Of a stretch of DNA of 64,000 nucleotides, positions 11,656 through 23,405 are shown in pieces. Position 1 is the stretch's first letter; every line of letters starts with the position of its first letter. The notes beneath the pieces were generated by a model, which saw only the letters and a program-made list of their open reading frames with translations, ran no database searches and had not been told where the DNA came from. The DNA is from Eutrigla gurnardus (lineage: Eukaryota > Chordata > Actinopteri > Perciformes > Triglidae), in assembly GCA_963514095.1 (NCBI GenBank), contig OY741264.1:37424403-37488402 (forward strand), read 5' to 3'. A program made the position numbers and the translations under genes.

Positions 11656-13174
11656 GTTCACGTTTTGTGTAGTATAAAGCGGGGTAAAAATGGTTTTGGA
11701 CCCAAAAGTAGGTGAAGATAAAAAAGTAACTGAAAAAAGGTTAATTTAACTGTCAAAACAAAGTATAAACTGATGGAGGCCATGAGGACAAAAAACAGCA
11801 GTGAAAACGAAACAGGATAATACAAAAAGAAGACAGAACACTTCATACGAACAAAAAAGGACACGAAACACAAGTACATACCAAGGGGGACCAGAGGTCT
11901 GGACTAGGAAGCAGGATTTAGTGAGGTAACTTCAGGGTTTTCCGTCCTACGACACTGGTTCACTTCTTACTGGGGTACATCGCCATGGTAACTGACGCTG
12001 CTCTGGAGCAGGTTATGTTCCTGATAAGAGATCAATGTGGAGAAAAGCACCGCCTACTGACCAATCAGCTCTCTTGAAGATGACATCAGCGTTTGTAAGA
12101 GATCCCTGGAGCTCGGTGGATCGTGGATCGGGTCTCCTAGGAGAACTAGAGGGTTCAGAGACCGATGTTTTATATGAGATCCAGATTCTCATCGGTAGAA
12201 TGACTTATCTGTGTCAGCGTACCAATTTACTACTTTGAATTATGTTTTGATTAGGGCCGGGACTTTAACTTTAAAAAATTGACGCATTTTAATCGCACTT
12301 ATTTTTGCACCGCGGACCGTTTCTCACTGGATGAGTTTCAGGCAGACCGATTACGCCTGGTTCACACCAGACGCGGAGCGCAGCAAATAGGCGCGGCCGT
12401 CCCACGCTGTGAAGCGATCGTTTCGGCGTCTTCTCTATTTTTTTGCACATGCCGCGGGCGATCGTGTCAATTCTGGCAGGAAATCACACAAAGAAACAGG
12501 AGACAATCTGGTCAATTTTCAAAATAAAATACCGCGATTGACAAATGCGACAAAAATAAACAATATTTTGTTGCTTAAGCTTATGTATTCAGTCATTATT
12601 CAATGGTATACTAAAAATCCATGAGAAAAAATTACTTCTCACTGTTCTCAGGTCAAATATTTATATGCGATTAAAATGCGATTAATTTTGATTAATTAAT
12701 TACAAAGCCTCTAATTAATTAGACTAATTTTTTTAATCGAGTCCTGGCCCTAGTTTTTGTATTTATTTTTTACACCGCTTGGATTGCAGCTGAAAGAATG
12801 AGGCTGATATTGTCAAACACCACCATAAGAACACATCTCAGCAACACATTTATTATTTAAAGTGATGTTTTGGCCTTTTATTGCGGGAGGACAGCGTGAG
12901 AGGTCTCTGGGTAGTCCAGCACACCAGGGTAACAAACACACAATGAGCCAACCAGGAGAAAGGAAACACACAGACTACATACACAAGGAGGCAGAGAGCT
13001 GACGAAGGACAGGTGAGACACATTAGGGCAGGTAGGTAATCAACATGGGAGGGTGGGGCAGTCAAGACACCAGAAACAACAAGGACCAGGAAGTACACGC
13101 AGGAAACCACACAGGAGACAAAAAATAAAAAATAAAACAATAAAATAAACAAGGACAAAACCAGATCATGACAG
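11656..13174. mobile_element. Composite insertion inside the 24/27-base minisatellite
   Basis: The minisatellite stops at 11655 and resumes at 13175. The right part (12780-13174), read on the minus strand, starts TGTCATGATCTGG and looks like an LTR or retroelement end of a type frequent in fish. A separate hAT-type element lies at 12252-12752. The outer boundaries are not proven. Confidence 0.5.
12252..12752. mobile_element. hAT-type non-autonomous element, 501 bases, same family as 9564-10685
   Basis: Ends TAGGGCCGGG and CCTGGCCCTA match the element at 9564-10685, and the interior is partly similar in the opposite orientation (GTTTCTTTGTGTGATTTCC and its complement). Flanks GTTTTGAT and GTTTTTGT agree at 6 of 8 bases. 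Confidence 0.75.
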
Positions 13175-14550
13175 TAGTTCAGTCATCTCAACCTAACTAC
13201 GTAGATTAGTGGTCTCAACCTAACTACGTAGGTTAGTCTCAACCTAACTATGCAGTTTAGTGGTCTCAACCTAACTACGTAGTTTAGTCTTAACCTAACT
13301 ATGCGGTTTAGTGGTCTCAACCTAACTACGTAGTTTAGTCGTCTCAACCTAACTATGTAGTTTAGTCTCAACCTAACTACGTAGTTTAGTGGTCTCAACC
13401 TAACAATGTAGTTTAGTGGTCTCAACCTAACTATGTAGTTTAGTCTCAACCTAACTATGTAGTTAAGTCGTCTAAACCTAACTATGTAGTTTAGTGGTCT
13501 CAACCTAACTATGTAGTTTAGTCTTAACCTAACTATGTAGTTTAGTGGTCTCAAACTAACTATGTAGTTTAGTGGTCTCAACCTAACTATGTAGTTTAGT
13601 GGTCTCAACCTAACTATGTAGTTTAGTGGTCTCAACCTAACTATGTAGTTTAGTCGTCTCAACCTAACTATGTAGTTTAGTCTCAACCTAACTATGTAGT
13701 TTAGTCTCAACCTAACTATGTAGTTTAGTGGTCTCAACCTAACTATGTAGTTTAGTGGTCTCAACCTAACTATGTAGTTTAGTCTCAACCTAACTATGTA
13801 GTTTAGTGGTCTCAACCTAACTATGTAGTTTAGTCTCAACCTAACTATGTAGTTTAGTCGTCTCAACCTAACTATGTAGTTTAGTCTCAACCTAACCATG
13901 TAGTTTAGTGGTCTCAACCTAACCATGTAGTTTAGTGGTCTCAACCTAACTATGTAGTTTAGTCTCAACCTAACTATGTAGTTAAGTCGTCTCAACCTAA
14001 CTATGTAGTTTAGTCTCAACCTAACTATGTAGTTTAGTCGTCTCAACCTAACTATGTAGTTTAGTGGTCTCAACCTAACTATGTAGTTTAGTCTCAACCT
14101 AACTATGTAGTTTAGTGGTCTCAACCTAACTATGTAGTTTAGTCTCAACCTAACTATGTAGTTTAGTCGTCTCAACCTAACTATGTAGTTTAGTCTCAAC
14201 CTAACCATGTAGTTTAGTGGTCTCAACCTAACCATGTAGTTTAGTGGTCTCAACCTAACTATGTAGTTTAGTCTCAACCTAACTATGTAGTTTAGTCGTC
14301 TCAACCTAACTATGTAGTTTAGTCTCAACCTAACTATGTAGTTTAGTCGTCTCAACCTAACTATGTAGTTTAGTGGTCTCAACCTAACTATGTAGTTTAG
14401 TCTCAACCTAACTATGTAGTTTAGTGGTCTCAACCTAACTATGTAGTTTAGTCTTAACCTAACTATGTAGTTTAGTCATCTCAACCTAACTATGTAGTTT
14501 AGTCATCTCAACCTAACTATGTAGTTTAGTGGTCTCAACCTAACTACGTT

Positions 14551-15162
14551 TTGGGTGTAAAAGTGCAGTGACTGCCATCTTGTTTCCCTCACAGCTTCCG
14601 AGTCTGCGCCCGGCAGAGGACAGTGTGCAAGTGGAAGACCAGCGGTGGTCGTGGAGGATCGGTGTTGCCAAGCTACCACAATTACGGACCCCTTCCCCCC
14701 ACACCCCATTTTATAATTTCTGTGAATAAATATTGTTTTAAATGCCCTTTACAGTCTCCAAGCACTTTCTTGCCTTTAAACAGCTCCTCGCTCTTACAGA
14801 GCTTGCTTTAATTGAAAACACATTTTAAATTACACACATAACTTTTGCTAGCTGGGGTCTATATAGACATGTTATACAATTTTATTATTAGATTTAGGCT
14901 AATTGAAAAACACAGAAACAAAGTTAGTAGCCTAGATACAGTACCGTTTTTCGTTCTTTTATTTTGAAGCGAAAAACATCACATCCTGCTGTGTAATGAG
15001 CTGCATTGAACACAAGAAGATCTATTGAGAACAAAAAATCCATATTTCCTTTTATTTTGGCGAAAAGTGATGCAAAAGTAATGTAAAAGTAGTGTAATGC
15101 CTTACAATTCAAAGACAGTAATATTGTAATGTAACTAATTACTTTGAAATGACAGTAACATG
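14551..15162. other. Left part of an interrupted hAT-like repeat and unassigned sequence
   Basis: From about 15060 the text (AGTAATGTAAAAGTAGTGTAATGCC to GTAACTAATTACTTTG) is the typical inner end of a CAGTGTTGGGCAAGTTAC-type fish repeat, whose other end lies at 16216-16260. The rest shows no gene. Confidence 0.5.
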
Positions 15163-16207
15163 CAGGGCTGGACTGGGACCAAAAATCGTCCCGGGCATTT
15201 TCAGCCGAGACCGGCCCACCAGGTATCGATGGAAAGACAATGAAGCCTATGAATGAAAACAATTTTTTTGGTGACAATGCTTGTACACTGTCGGGCATCG
15301 CCCCTCGGCTGTAATTGGTCCAGCCCAGAATCAATCATGACTAAGGGGCCGATCTACCAGTTTTGTGTACCAATAGCAGTGTTTCCCAAAGGATTCTATC
15401 GTGGGGGGCTTGTGATCTTGTAGGGGGGTCCAGGGGCATGTCCCCCGGGGAGAATATTTTTAATAGATTTAATTTTAATGCATCAATTTGGTGAATTTTG
15501 AGAACCAAAATATGACATCAATTACTGACCAATTTCTTACAAACTGCTGGTACTAATACAAAATGTTGACATACTAAATGGGGTTGAGGAGTTTAAGCAT
15601 TCAAGAAAAGATGAAAAGAAAAATGACTAAAACACAGTGCTGAGCCTTCCAGGGTTCCCCAATTAGTTTTCACTGAGGGCCAAATTATGTCCAGGTTGGT
15701 TGTAGTAGCAGATAGTAGTAATAGTCATAGCCTGTGTTGAGGGACAGATACAAATGTACGCTTGAAAGAAAATAAGTCCAATATCAACGATTTATTTATT
15801 TGAATGCCCCTGGAGAATATTTTGATCAACAACAAAAAACAACAGCACTACAGCAAGTGGCGCACAAGAGGAAAACAATATTGTATAACAGTAGAGTTAA
15901 TGATTTTTGTTTGCAGCGTCTTGCTTTTGTCTTGTAATTTGCAGACGGTCCCTGCGCACTCGCCCGGCTGCCGGCTGCGCATATAGATCAATGTTCTCCG
16001 TTCAGCTCAGAGGACAGCTGATTTTTGTAAAAAATCTGTGTTTTGGTGCTTGTAGCTGGTAGTCTTTGATATTACGGTGGGAAAGAGGCATCATTTGTGT
16101 TTGAAAACGTTTCACTTCAGATGTAAAAAAAAAAAAAGGCTCGGCCCAAAATCGCCATCGGCCCTTCGGGCGAATGCCCGATATGCCCGATGGCCAGTCC
16201 AGCCCTG
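15163..16207. mobile_element. hAT-type non-autonomous element, 1045 bases
   Basis: Ends CAGGGCTGGACTGG and CCAGTCCAGCCCTG form a 14-base inverted repeat. Flanks GTAACATG and GTAACAAG agree at 7 of 8 bases. It lies inside another repeat that resumes at 16208. An inner segment (15379-15650) begins CAGTGTTTCCC and is homologous, inverted, to 29187-29367. Confidence 0.87.
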
Positions 16208-16890
16208 GTAACAAGTAATAAATAATGCATTACGCTTTTGAAGTAACTTGCCCAACACTGGTTCTCACTCATCTAAGAAATAATCTCTTATTTATCTCGA
16301 CTCTGAAGACAGCAAAACTGCCATGTCCCGTCATCCACCCATGTTTGTATCTCGCATTGGATCGATTGCACCATCTACTGGATGAAAATGGAACACAGAA
16401 CAACTACATTACACGCTCATGTTACACGTTTGGTGCGCGCACAGCAGATCAACTTCCGGCCGCGCAGCATCAGAATCTGCGACCGCACGTACGTGTGAAC
16501 GCGTAACAACATTTTTCAAACAGTGAGAGACAGACGTGCGCACGCTGCTTCATATGTACGCAGCTTCTTGTTACGCGTGACAGAGTCTGCGCACGTCGTT
16601 TCCGCGTACATGTGAGCGCCTGACAAAAATGTTCAATTATCTTCATGCGAGCGTTAATGCGTGCGTTCGCTAAAAAACGCATGAATGTTACACGTAGTTA
16701 CTCCGCGTAATGTGATCACCGGCGTGCAGCAGCCATCACGCGTGAACGTGCGCGTGAACGCGTGACCATTATAAGTCAATGAGGAAACTACATTACACGT
16801 CAGGCGCTGTGTGCTGCACAGGCGTCAAAGCACGCGGGTGTGACGCGTTCAGTTGATAGGTGCACAAGTAATATGACACGATTCTGACGC

Positions 16891-16894
<4 letters not shown>
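16208..16894. other. Repeat remnants, CpG-rich
   Basis: Up to about 16260 is the end of the interrupted repeat (GTAACTTGCCCAACACTG). From 16380 to 16860 is a CpG-rich stretch with recurring ACGTGTGAACGCGT and TACATTACACG words, probably an old MITE. No gene is supported. Confidence 0.45.
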
Positions 16895-16940
<46 letters not shown>

Positions 16941-16975
16941 TACAGATACACACATACATACATACATACATACAT

Positions 16976-17006
<31 letters not shown>

Positions 17007-17205
17007 GATATACACACACACAGATACAGATACACACACACACACATACACACACACTGATATACACACACAGAGATACACACACACACATACACACACA
17101 CAGATACACACAGACACACACTCACACACACATACAAACACAGATACACACACACAGACACACACGCACACACACACTTACACAGAGACACACACAGAAA
17201 CACAT
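16895..17205. repeat. (CA)n / (CATA)n / (CAGATA)n compound microsatellite
   Basis: 311 bases of pure purine-pyrimidine alternation with CATA and CAGATACACA variants. Confidence 0.95.
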
Positions 17206-17449
17206 CTTGAAACTAATCCTTTAAGGCTGCGTTCTCCCACAAGCCTCCTGAACATAATTCCTCCTTCAGGGAAACCTGTGAAAGTTGTGTTGTGGATTTC
17301 AGCCTCTGTCATCATCTGAGCTGCAGCGAACGCCGGGGGGTGGAGCCAGTCTTAACGGTTCACAGGATGTCACGGCGAGCAGCGTTACGGCGGAACGGCT
17401 GATCCCCCGTCAGCTTGTAACTCTCAAACATCCAAACTTCACTCTGAAC

Positions 17450-17545
17450 CAAGGAGTCATACAGAAACACAGCGTTGCACTGAGGCATTATGGGAAGGCC
17501 AGAGCCATTAACGTCGGCGGCGTGTTGAAGTTACAGAACCAGCAG
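17450..17545 (+). repeat. 96-base direct duplication, copy A
   Basis: Nearly identical (about three differences by eye) to 17950-18045, exactly 500 bases downstream. It is open in one plus frame (RHYGKARAINVGGVLKLQNQ), but I recognise no protein. Copy A is followed abruptly by GTAGTTTAGT-type minisatellite units. Confidence 0.85.
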
Positions 17546-17760
17546 TGGTCTCAACCTAACAATGTAGTTTAGTAGTCTCAACCTAACTATGTAGTTTAGT
17601 CTCAACCTAACCTAACTTCATCTCTACTCCTCTTTTGTCTCCGAGCCAGTAAAAACAGCTTGTGAATTAACTTCCCTCACATTATTTATTGTAGTTTCTT
17701 CAACTAAACAGAATCAGACAGCAGGCTCCGGTCCAGCTGGAGCTTTTCATGGCTCCACAG

Positions 17761-17945
17761 TCACACACACACACATACACACACACACACACATACATAC
17801 ATACACACACACACACACATACATACACACACACATACATACACACACACACACACATACATATACACACACACACACACACATACATACACACACACAC
17901 ACACACACATACATACACACACACACACACACACGCACACACACA
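17761..17945. repeat. (CA)n/(CATA)n microsatellite
   Basis: 185 bases of (CA)n with CATACATA interruptions, immediately upstream of copy B of the 96-base duplication. Confidence 0.95.
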
Positions 17946-17949
17946 GAAG

Positions 17950-18045
17950 CAAGGAGTCACACAGAAACACAGCGTTGCACTGAGGCATTATGGGAAGGCC
18001 AGAGCTATGAACGTCGGCGGCGTGTTGAAGTTACAGAACCAGCAG
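17950..18045 (+). repeat. 96-base direct duplication, copy B
   Basis: Second copy of 17450-17545. The frame stays open beyond it to 18132 (through QTVDLQLIDPNDQ), which hints at a decayed exon or repeat, but nothing identifies a gene. Confidence 0.85.
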
Positions 18046-18149
18046 ACCGTCGACCTGCAGCTGATTGATCCCAACGATCAATATCTCTGGTCAGTCCACT
18101 ATCACCCAAAAAAATTTCTTCATTCACCATAGCTGCATCATGTCTCCTC

Positions 18150-19088
18150 CTGCTAATGCTAATGCTGCTAATGCTAAGGCTGCTAATAATAATGCTGATA
18201 ATGCTAATGCGACTGGCGACCTGTCCAGGGCGAACCCTGCCTTCGCTGGGATTGGCTCCAGCCCCCCCGCAACCCTAAATACAGGATAAGCGGTAGACAA
18301 TGGATAGATGGATAATGCTAATGCTGCTGCTTATGCAGCTAATGCTAATTCTGCTAATGCTGCTGATGTTTATGCTGCTCATGCCAATGATGCTAATACT
18401 GCTGATGCTAATGCTGCTAATCCTGCTGATGCTAATGCTAATGCTGCTATTAATAACGCTGCTAATACTGCTGATGCTAATCCTGCTGATGCTAATACTA
18501 ATGCTGCTAATGCTGCTGCTTATGCTGCTGCTAATGCTTAGGCTGCTAATCCTGCTAATGCTAATGCTGCTAGTGCTAATGCTCAGGCTGCTAATGCTGC
18601 TAATAATAATGCTGCTAATGCTAATGCTGCTAATGCTTCTGATGCTAATGCTACTAATGCTTAGGCTGCTAATGCTGCTAATTCCAATGCTGCTAATACT
18701 GCTGATGCTAACGCTGCTAATCCTGGTAATGCTGCTGATGCTGCTGATGCTCATGCTGCTGTTGCTAATGCTGCTGCTAATGCTGCTGCTAATACTTAGG
18801 CTGCTAATCCTGCTAATGCTGCTAGTGCTAATGCTCAGGCTGCTAATGCTGCTAATAATAATGCTGTTAATGCTAATGCTGCTAATGCTTCTGATGCTAA
18901 TGCTTAGGCTGCTAATGCTGCTAATTCCAATGCTGCTAATACTGCTGATGCTAATGCTGCTAATCCTGCTAATGCTGCTGATGCTAATGCTGCTGCTGCA
19001 CCTGTAGCTAATGCTGCTGCAGCTGCTGCAGCTGCTAATGCTGCTGCTGTTGCTAATGCTGCTGCTAATGCTGCTAATGCTGCTAATG
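18150..19088. repeat. Minisatellite of GCTAAT/GCTGCT words, about 0.9 kb
   Basis: Hexamer-based array (AATGCTGCTAATGCTGCTGA type) with block duplications: 18540-18715 resembles 18795-18965. A 3' fragment of the (ATGG)n SINE (18207-18316) is embedded. Repetitive Ala/Asn, Leu/Met and Ile/Ser frames on both strands are artefacts. Confidence 0.93.
18207..18316 (+). mobile_element. 3' fragment of tRNA-derived SINE
   Basis: GACTGGCGACCTGTCCAGGG through AGGATAAGCGGTAGACAATGG and a short GGATAGATGG tail match the 3' end of the SINE at 56824-58027. The head is missing. Confidence 0.8.
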
Positions 19089-20150
19089 ACATGATCATCA
19101 TTGATCCCAAATCTTTCACCAGAACTCCATCCTCACCATCAACAGCTCCTCTCTGTATCTCACCTGCAGACCACGTGAAGATCACGTCCGCATCGCTCTC
19201 CTTCCTGCTGCAGAAACACAAATCCATGTTTCATGGCCTCCAGAACCTCCTGTGTGTGTGTGTGTGTGGAGGCCAAACTCCAGCAGGGAGGATAGGAGGA
19301 GATAGGAGGATTTATTGCTGAGCTCAGCTCTTATCTGAGGACATCGTGTTCACACAGTATAAAGTCTAGTAAAGATAGTCAGTACGTCTCTGTGGCCATA
19401 TGCTAATGAGGTGGGCGGGGCTGATCCCTCTCTTTAACTTGATTGGTCACCAGCAACCTCATTACGATACGAACATAAATAAATGATCACAATATGTATA
19501 TTTATCTACATCCGCATTAATCACCAAATATACATTCTTCCCTCTATTTAGCAATTATTATATTAATTTTATTTATTAATGTATTCATTTTATTTATATA
19601 TTTCAGCAGTTATTTATGGTATTGGTGATTCATTATTATGATAAGAGGGAAAATTATGATGTCATCCATAGAAATGCTAGATTGCTAGACTCCCTGATGT
19701 GTAAGATGATGAGTTCAAGGAACTCTAGAACTTCTGTCCTTCACAGTTAAAGATCGCTTTGCATGAATGTAGCGGCGACATTAACGAGAGATCAACTTCA
19801 TTTTTGTATATTATGTATTTTTTATTTCAATGCACCCAGACCTAGCACCCTTACTGGATCTGGATCCATGTGGATTCTGGTGTGAAGCTGCTAACAAAGT
19901 TAGCTTCTATAATTCAAGGTTTACTTTACAGCTAAGTGTTAAAGTCATCTTAGTAGCTAACTAGCATTGGTAGCGTGGTAGCAACCTGTCAATCAGCAGG
20001 TAAGCCCCGCCCCCTAAAGCATCCCCTGCTTTCTGGTCTGGTGGACTCTAAATGGACCATAATGTACTAAATGAACATCATGCTGGATTGAAGAAGACTT
20101 GAAACTAGAAATTGAGACCATAAACTTATGTTTACAATGCATTTTCTTAT
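19089..20150. other. Unassigned, mostly single-copy
   Basis: An AG acceptor-like site precedes a short open stretch at 19171-19250 (ITSASLSFLLQKHKSMFHGL), but no donor or homology supports an exon, and (TG)n follows. The remainder is AT-rich without repeats or genes that I can support. Confidence 0.4.
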
Positions 20151-20176
20151 AGACTTCTATACAACCAGAGAGGAGT

Positions 20177-20192
20177 CGCCCCCTGGTGGCCA
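20177..20192 (-). promoter_or_regulatory. Candidate CTCF-binding site
   Basis: The minus strand reads TGGCCACCAGGGGGCG, a near-perfect match to the vertebrate CTCF core. It lies in the text ATAGACTTCTATACAACCAG, which resembles a dispersed fish repeat, so the site may have been carried here by that repeat. Confidence 0.5.
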
Positions 20193-21310
20193 GCAGAGAG
20201 AATGACAGCTTTAAGGACCTGGAGGTGGTCTCCTCATCTGATTTTCATGTATAATCTGTATAAAATAAGATTACAGTTTTGATTTAAACTTTGGTGTCAT
20301 AATTAAACTAAATGTTGCTGTGAATCACTGACCAACAGCCAATCAGAACGCAGTATCTACATAATAGGATATAAAGAAGGAAATTATAATTCCCTGATTT
20401 TATTTTGAAATCTGGATGAATATTTCCAAACCTTCGCTTCAAAATTACTTTGTAATAATAAATAATAATAATTAAAAAATGTTTATACTTGAATCACTAA
20501 AATGAGGTGAAATGTTTCATTGATGAGACTGGTCCAGTTTCTGGCTGGTTCCAGGTCAGCGTGTCAGACGTGAGTCATCATCAGACCACGAGTCTCCTGG
20601 TTCCTGTGACTTGGTCACGGCCCTGCTGACTCCAACACACCCGGCTAAAATTAACCTGCATGATGTCACCACGCTGCCCTCGCCGCCCAATCACACGCCA
20701 CAGCGTCCTGATGGACTTCAAACCAAACGGTCATTCTGTCAATACATTGTCAGTAAATTAAAGTCAATTTAAAAACGACCACGGTGAAGCCCCGCCCCTT
20801 CCTTTGCCCCCCCTCCTCCCCTCCAAGATGTCACATCAACTGTGACGCTCTGCATTCCCCTCGAGTCCCTTCGTGACGACGCTGTGGCAGCGTACACTCG
20901 TTACATCACAGTGGTTTTTCGAAATAAAGTTCACAGGAAGTTTGGTTAATTCTATTTTATTTCTAGTGTGGACGGGTCAAACAAACACAGGACTTGAGCC
21001 CAGGAGACCGCTGGCCGTGTCCTGATAAGTCAACCAGCTCGTCTCCTAAACCCAACTTCTTGTGAAGTTTATTTTGAGAAGACACTGTGATGCCCCCCCC
21101 CCCCCCCCCCCCACCCACCCACCTCCGCTGGGTGTCTCTCGCCCGGTCCTGCGGGTTTGGCAGGGCAGCGTGTTGTTGAGCTCCGTGGTTTCGAGAGGAA
21201 TGAATCTCCAACACTCCGAGTCATCAATCAACAAGCCGAGTCATCAATCAACACGCAAGTCATCAATCAACACAATCTGTCACCTAAATCATGAGAGGAG
21301 TCATCACGGG
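20193..21310. other. Unassigned stretch
   Basis: Mostly single-copy. A GC-rich, CpG-containing patch at 20570-20920 could be regulatory. A poly(C) run at 21093-21111 and short TCATCAATCAACA repeats near 21225-21275 lead into the (TG)n array. No gene is supported. Confidence 0.4.
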
Positions 21311-21846
21311 ATGTGTGTGTGTGTATATGTGTATATGTGCGTGGGTGTGTGTGTATGTATGTGTGTGTGTGTGTATATGTGTGTGTGTTTGTTTGTATAT
21401 GTGCGTGGGTGTGTGTGTATGTATGTGTGTATATGTGCGTGGGTGTGTGTACGTATGTGTGTGTATGTGTGTGTGCGTGTGTTTTTGTATGTGTGTGTGC
21501 GTGTGTGTGTATGTATGTGTGTGTGTGTGTGTGTGGGTGTGTGTGTGTATGTACGTGTGTGTGCGTGTGTGCGTATGTATGTGTGTGTGTGCGTGTGTGT
21601 GTATGTATGTGTGTGTATGTATGTATGTGTGTGTGTGTGCGTGTGTTTGTATGTATGTGTGTGTATGTATGTGTGTGTGTGTGTGTGGGTGTATGTGTGT
21701 GTATGTATGTGTGCGTGTATGTGTGTGTGTGTGCGTGTGTGTGTGTATATGTGTCTGTATGGATGTGTGTGTGTGCGTGTGTGTGTGTGTGTATGTATGT
21801 GTGCATGTGTGTGCGTATGTATGTATGTGTGTGTGTATGTATGTAT
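21311..21846. repeat. (TG)n/(TATG)n/(GCGTGT)n microsatellite, 0.54 kb
   Basis: Alternating purine-pyrimidine tract with TATGTATG and GCGTGTGT variants, open in several frames on both strands without protein character. Confidence 0.95.
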
Positions 21847-22969
21847 GAACACACTTCTGGTCAAAATAAATCAAAATAAGCTAAAAAGTAAAATAAAACC
21901 TACCAATGAATAACAATAGTGGTGCTTTTAACTTGGAACAAGGAGATCCTCCCCAAGGGGATCCTCCACAAGGAGATGCTCCCCAAGGGGATCTCTTAGA
22001 TCTCATAGATGAAGGATTGTAGTCCACCTGTGGTTTCATCGTGCTGGTTTAAATACACGAGTATAAACCTGAACTAGTATATAACAGCTGGACTACGGAG
22101 GTCCCCATCATGTGATGAAAGCTGTGACATCATAACGTGTAAACAGTCCTGCTGTCATACGAGACTCAGGATCAGACTCAGGATCTGGCCTGTATCCGGG
22201 TCCTGCTGAACTAGACTGGCCTGGTTCTTGTTCCATAAGCTCACAACAGTTGTGTCCGACCACATGTCAGTGCTTAGTCACCACAGTAACAGTAGCAGTG
22301 CTTAGTCGCCACGGTAACAGTAGCAGGGCTTAGTCGCCACGGTAACAGTAGTAGGACGGCTGCTCATTAAATATGTAAAACATTACACGTTTTCTCTCCG
22401 AGATTCTCTGCTGGATTTTGAGTTTTAATCGCACCGTTAGAAATGTTGATGTCACCTGGACCTAGACCTGGACCTGGACCTGGACCAGCCTGGACCTGGA
22501 CCAGCCTGGCCATGGAGGGGCATGGTTTGGGTCTCAGATGCTGGCTGGCACAATGAGCAGCAGCTGTAAGAGTATTAAGATCTTTGTTCCTTCTGTGACG
22601 CAGGAGGCTGACGTAACGTGGCGATTGTAACCGTGGCGATTGTTCCCGTAAAGAATCCCACTGAGCCGTTAGGTAACCTGCGGCGCCGACTGGCCCAGCA
22701 TCACAGCCAGGAGGCGGGCCTATAACGAACGCTGCTTTAAAAAAAAACGCAACTTCCTGTTTGATGTGTTGTCAGCCGGCGCTCGGCCTCGTCCCGTAAA
22801 CGGAGGCCATCATTTTGCAGAACTCCCCAACCACAGCACGCCGCTGGCGAACAACCTGTCCTCATCGCTGTCAAAACTCCCTGAAGCAACAACGGCAACC
22901 ACGTTGCAACAGTCCAGCGTCCGCAGGTGGAAGTTAGTCTAGCAGCCAGAAAGACCCACAAAGCCAAGA
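21847..22969. other. Unassigned stretch
   Basis: Contains short tandem pieces: AAGGGGATC/AAGGAGATC (21940-21990), CCACGGTAACAGTAGCAG (22280-22350) and CCTGGACCTGGA (22460-22510). No gene is supported. Confidence 0.45.
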
Positions 22970-23105
22970 CCTGGCCTGGAGTCCGTGTTCTCCAGCAGAC
23001 CTGGTCTGGGGTTCATGTTCTCCCACAGTCCTGGTCTGGGGTTCAGGTTCTCCCACAATCCTGGTCTGGGGTTCAGGTTCTCCCAAAGTCCTAGACCAGG
23101 GTTCA
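22970..23105. repeat. 28-base minisatellite (GTCCTGGTCTGGGGTTCAGG)
   Basis: Four to five units ending CTCCCACA. Too short to be anything but a local tandem duplication. Confidence 0.85.
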
Positions 23106-23163
23106 AGTTTGCTAGCATACACACAGCTAGTGTTAAAACTAATCGCTAGCTAATCATGGGGGG

Positions 23164-23405
23164 GGTTTAGCTCAGGAGGTAGAGCGGGTTGGCTGGTAAT
23201 CACAAGATTGCCGGTTCGATCCCCGGCTCCTCCTAGCTGAGTGCCTGGTGTCCCTGAGCAAGACACCTCACCCTAATTGCTCCTGACGAGCGTGCCCTGC
23301 GTGGTTGACTCCGCCGTCGGTGTGTGATTGTGTGTGTGAATGGGTGAATGTCAGTCATTGCTGTAAAGCGCTTTGGACAAGCGCTATATAAATTAGGCCA
23401 TTTAT
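23164..23405 (+). mobile_element. tRNA-derived SINE
   Basis: The head has A-box and B-box features of a tRNA (TTTAGCTCAGGAGGTAGAGC and GGTTCGATCCCCGGC) but continues without a proper acceptor stem into a SINE body. The 3' part reads GTAAAGCGCTTTGGACAAGC, and the element ends in an ATTT-type tail. A functional tRNA gene is therefore rejected. Confidence 0.82.

Larger units (their letters stand above)
11545..14550. repeat. 24/27-base minisatellite (GTAGTTTAGTGGTCTCAACC) split by an insertion
   Basis: Units of 27 bases (with GTGGTCTCAACC) and 24 bases (with GTCTCAACC) fill 11545-11655 and 13175-14550. Another short array of the same unit lies at 17546-17612. Both unit lengths are multiples of three, which leaves a 416-codon minus-strand frame of meaningless PLNYIVRLR repeats. 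Confidence 0.94.

Noticed and set aside
13183..14433. 416-codon minus-strand open frame
   Set aside because: It is pure tandem-repeat DNA whose 24/27-base units never break phase. Composition is a monotonous PLNYIVRLR repeat with no gene signals.
18300..19007. Leu/Met-rich and Ala/Asn-rich frames resembling transmembrane or low-complexity proteins
   Set aside because: Products of the GCTAAT/GCTGCT array in different frames; the array also contains a SINE tail.
19171..19250. Coding exon after an AG at about 19170
   Set aside because: The open stretch is short, no donor follows before a (TG)n tract, and I recognise no family. Kept only as a note.
21062..21913. Cys/Val-rich and His/Thr-rich frames of up to 283 codons
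   Set aside because: Translation of a (TG)n/(CA)n microsatellite.
23164..23236. Functional tRNA gene
   Set aside because: It has A- and B-box words, but the acceptor stem does not close and the sequence runs into a SINE body and tail.
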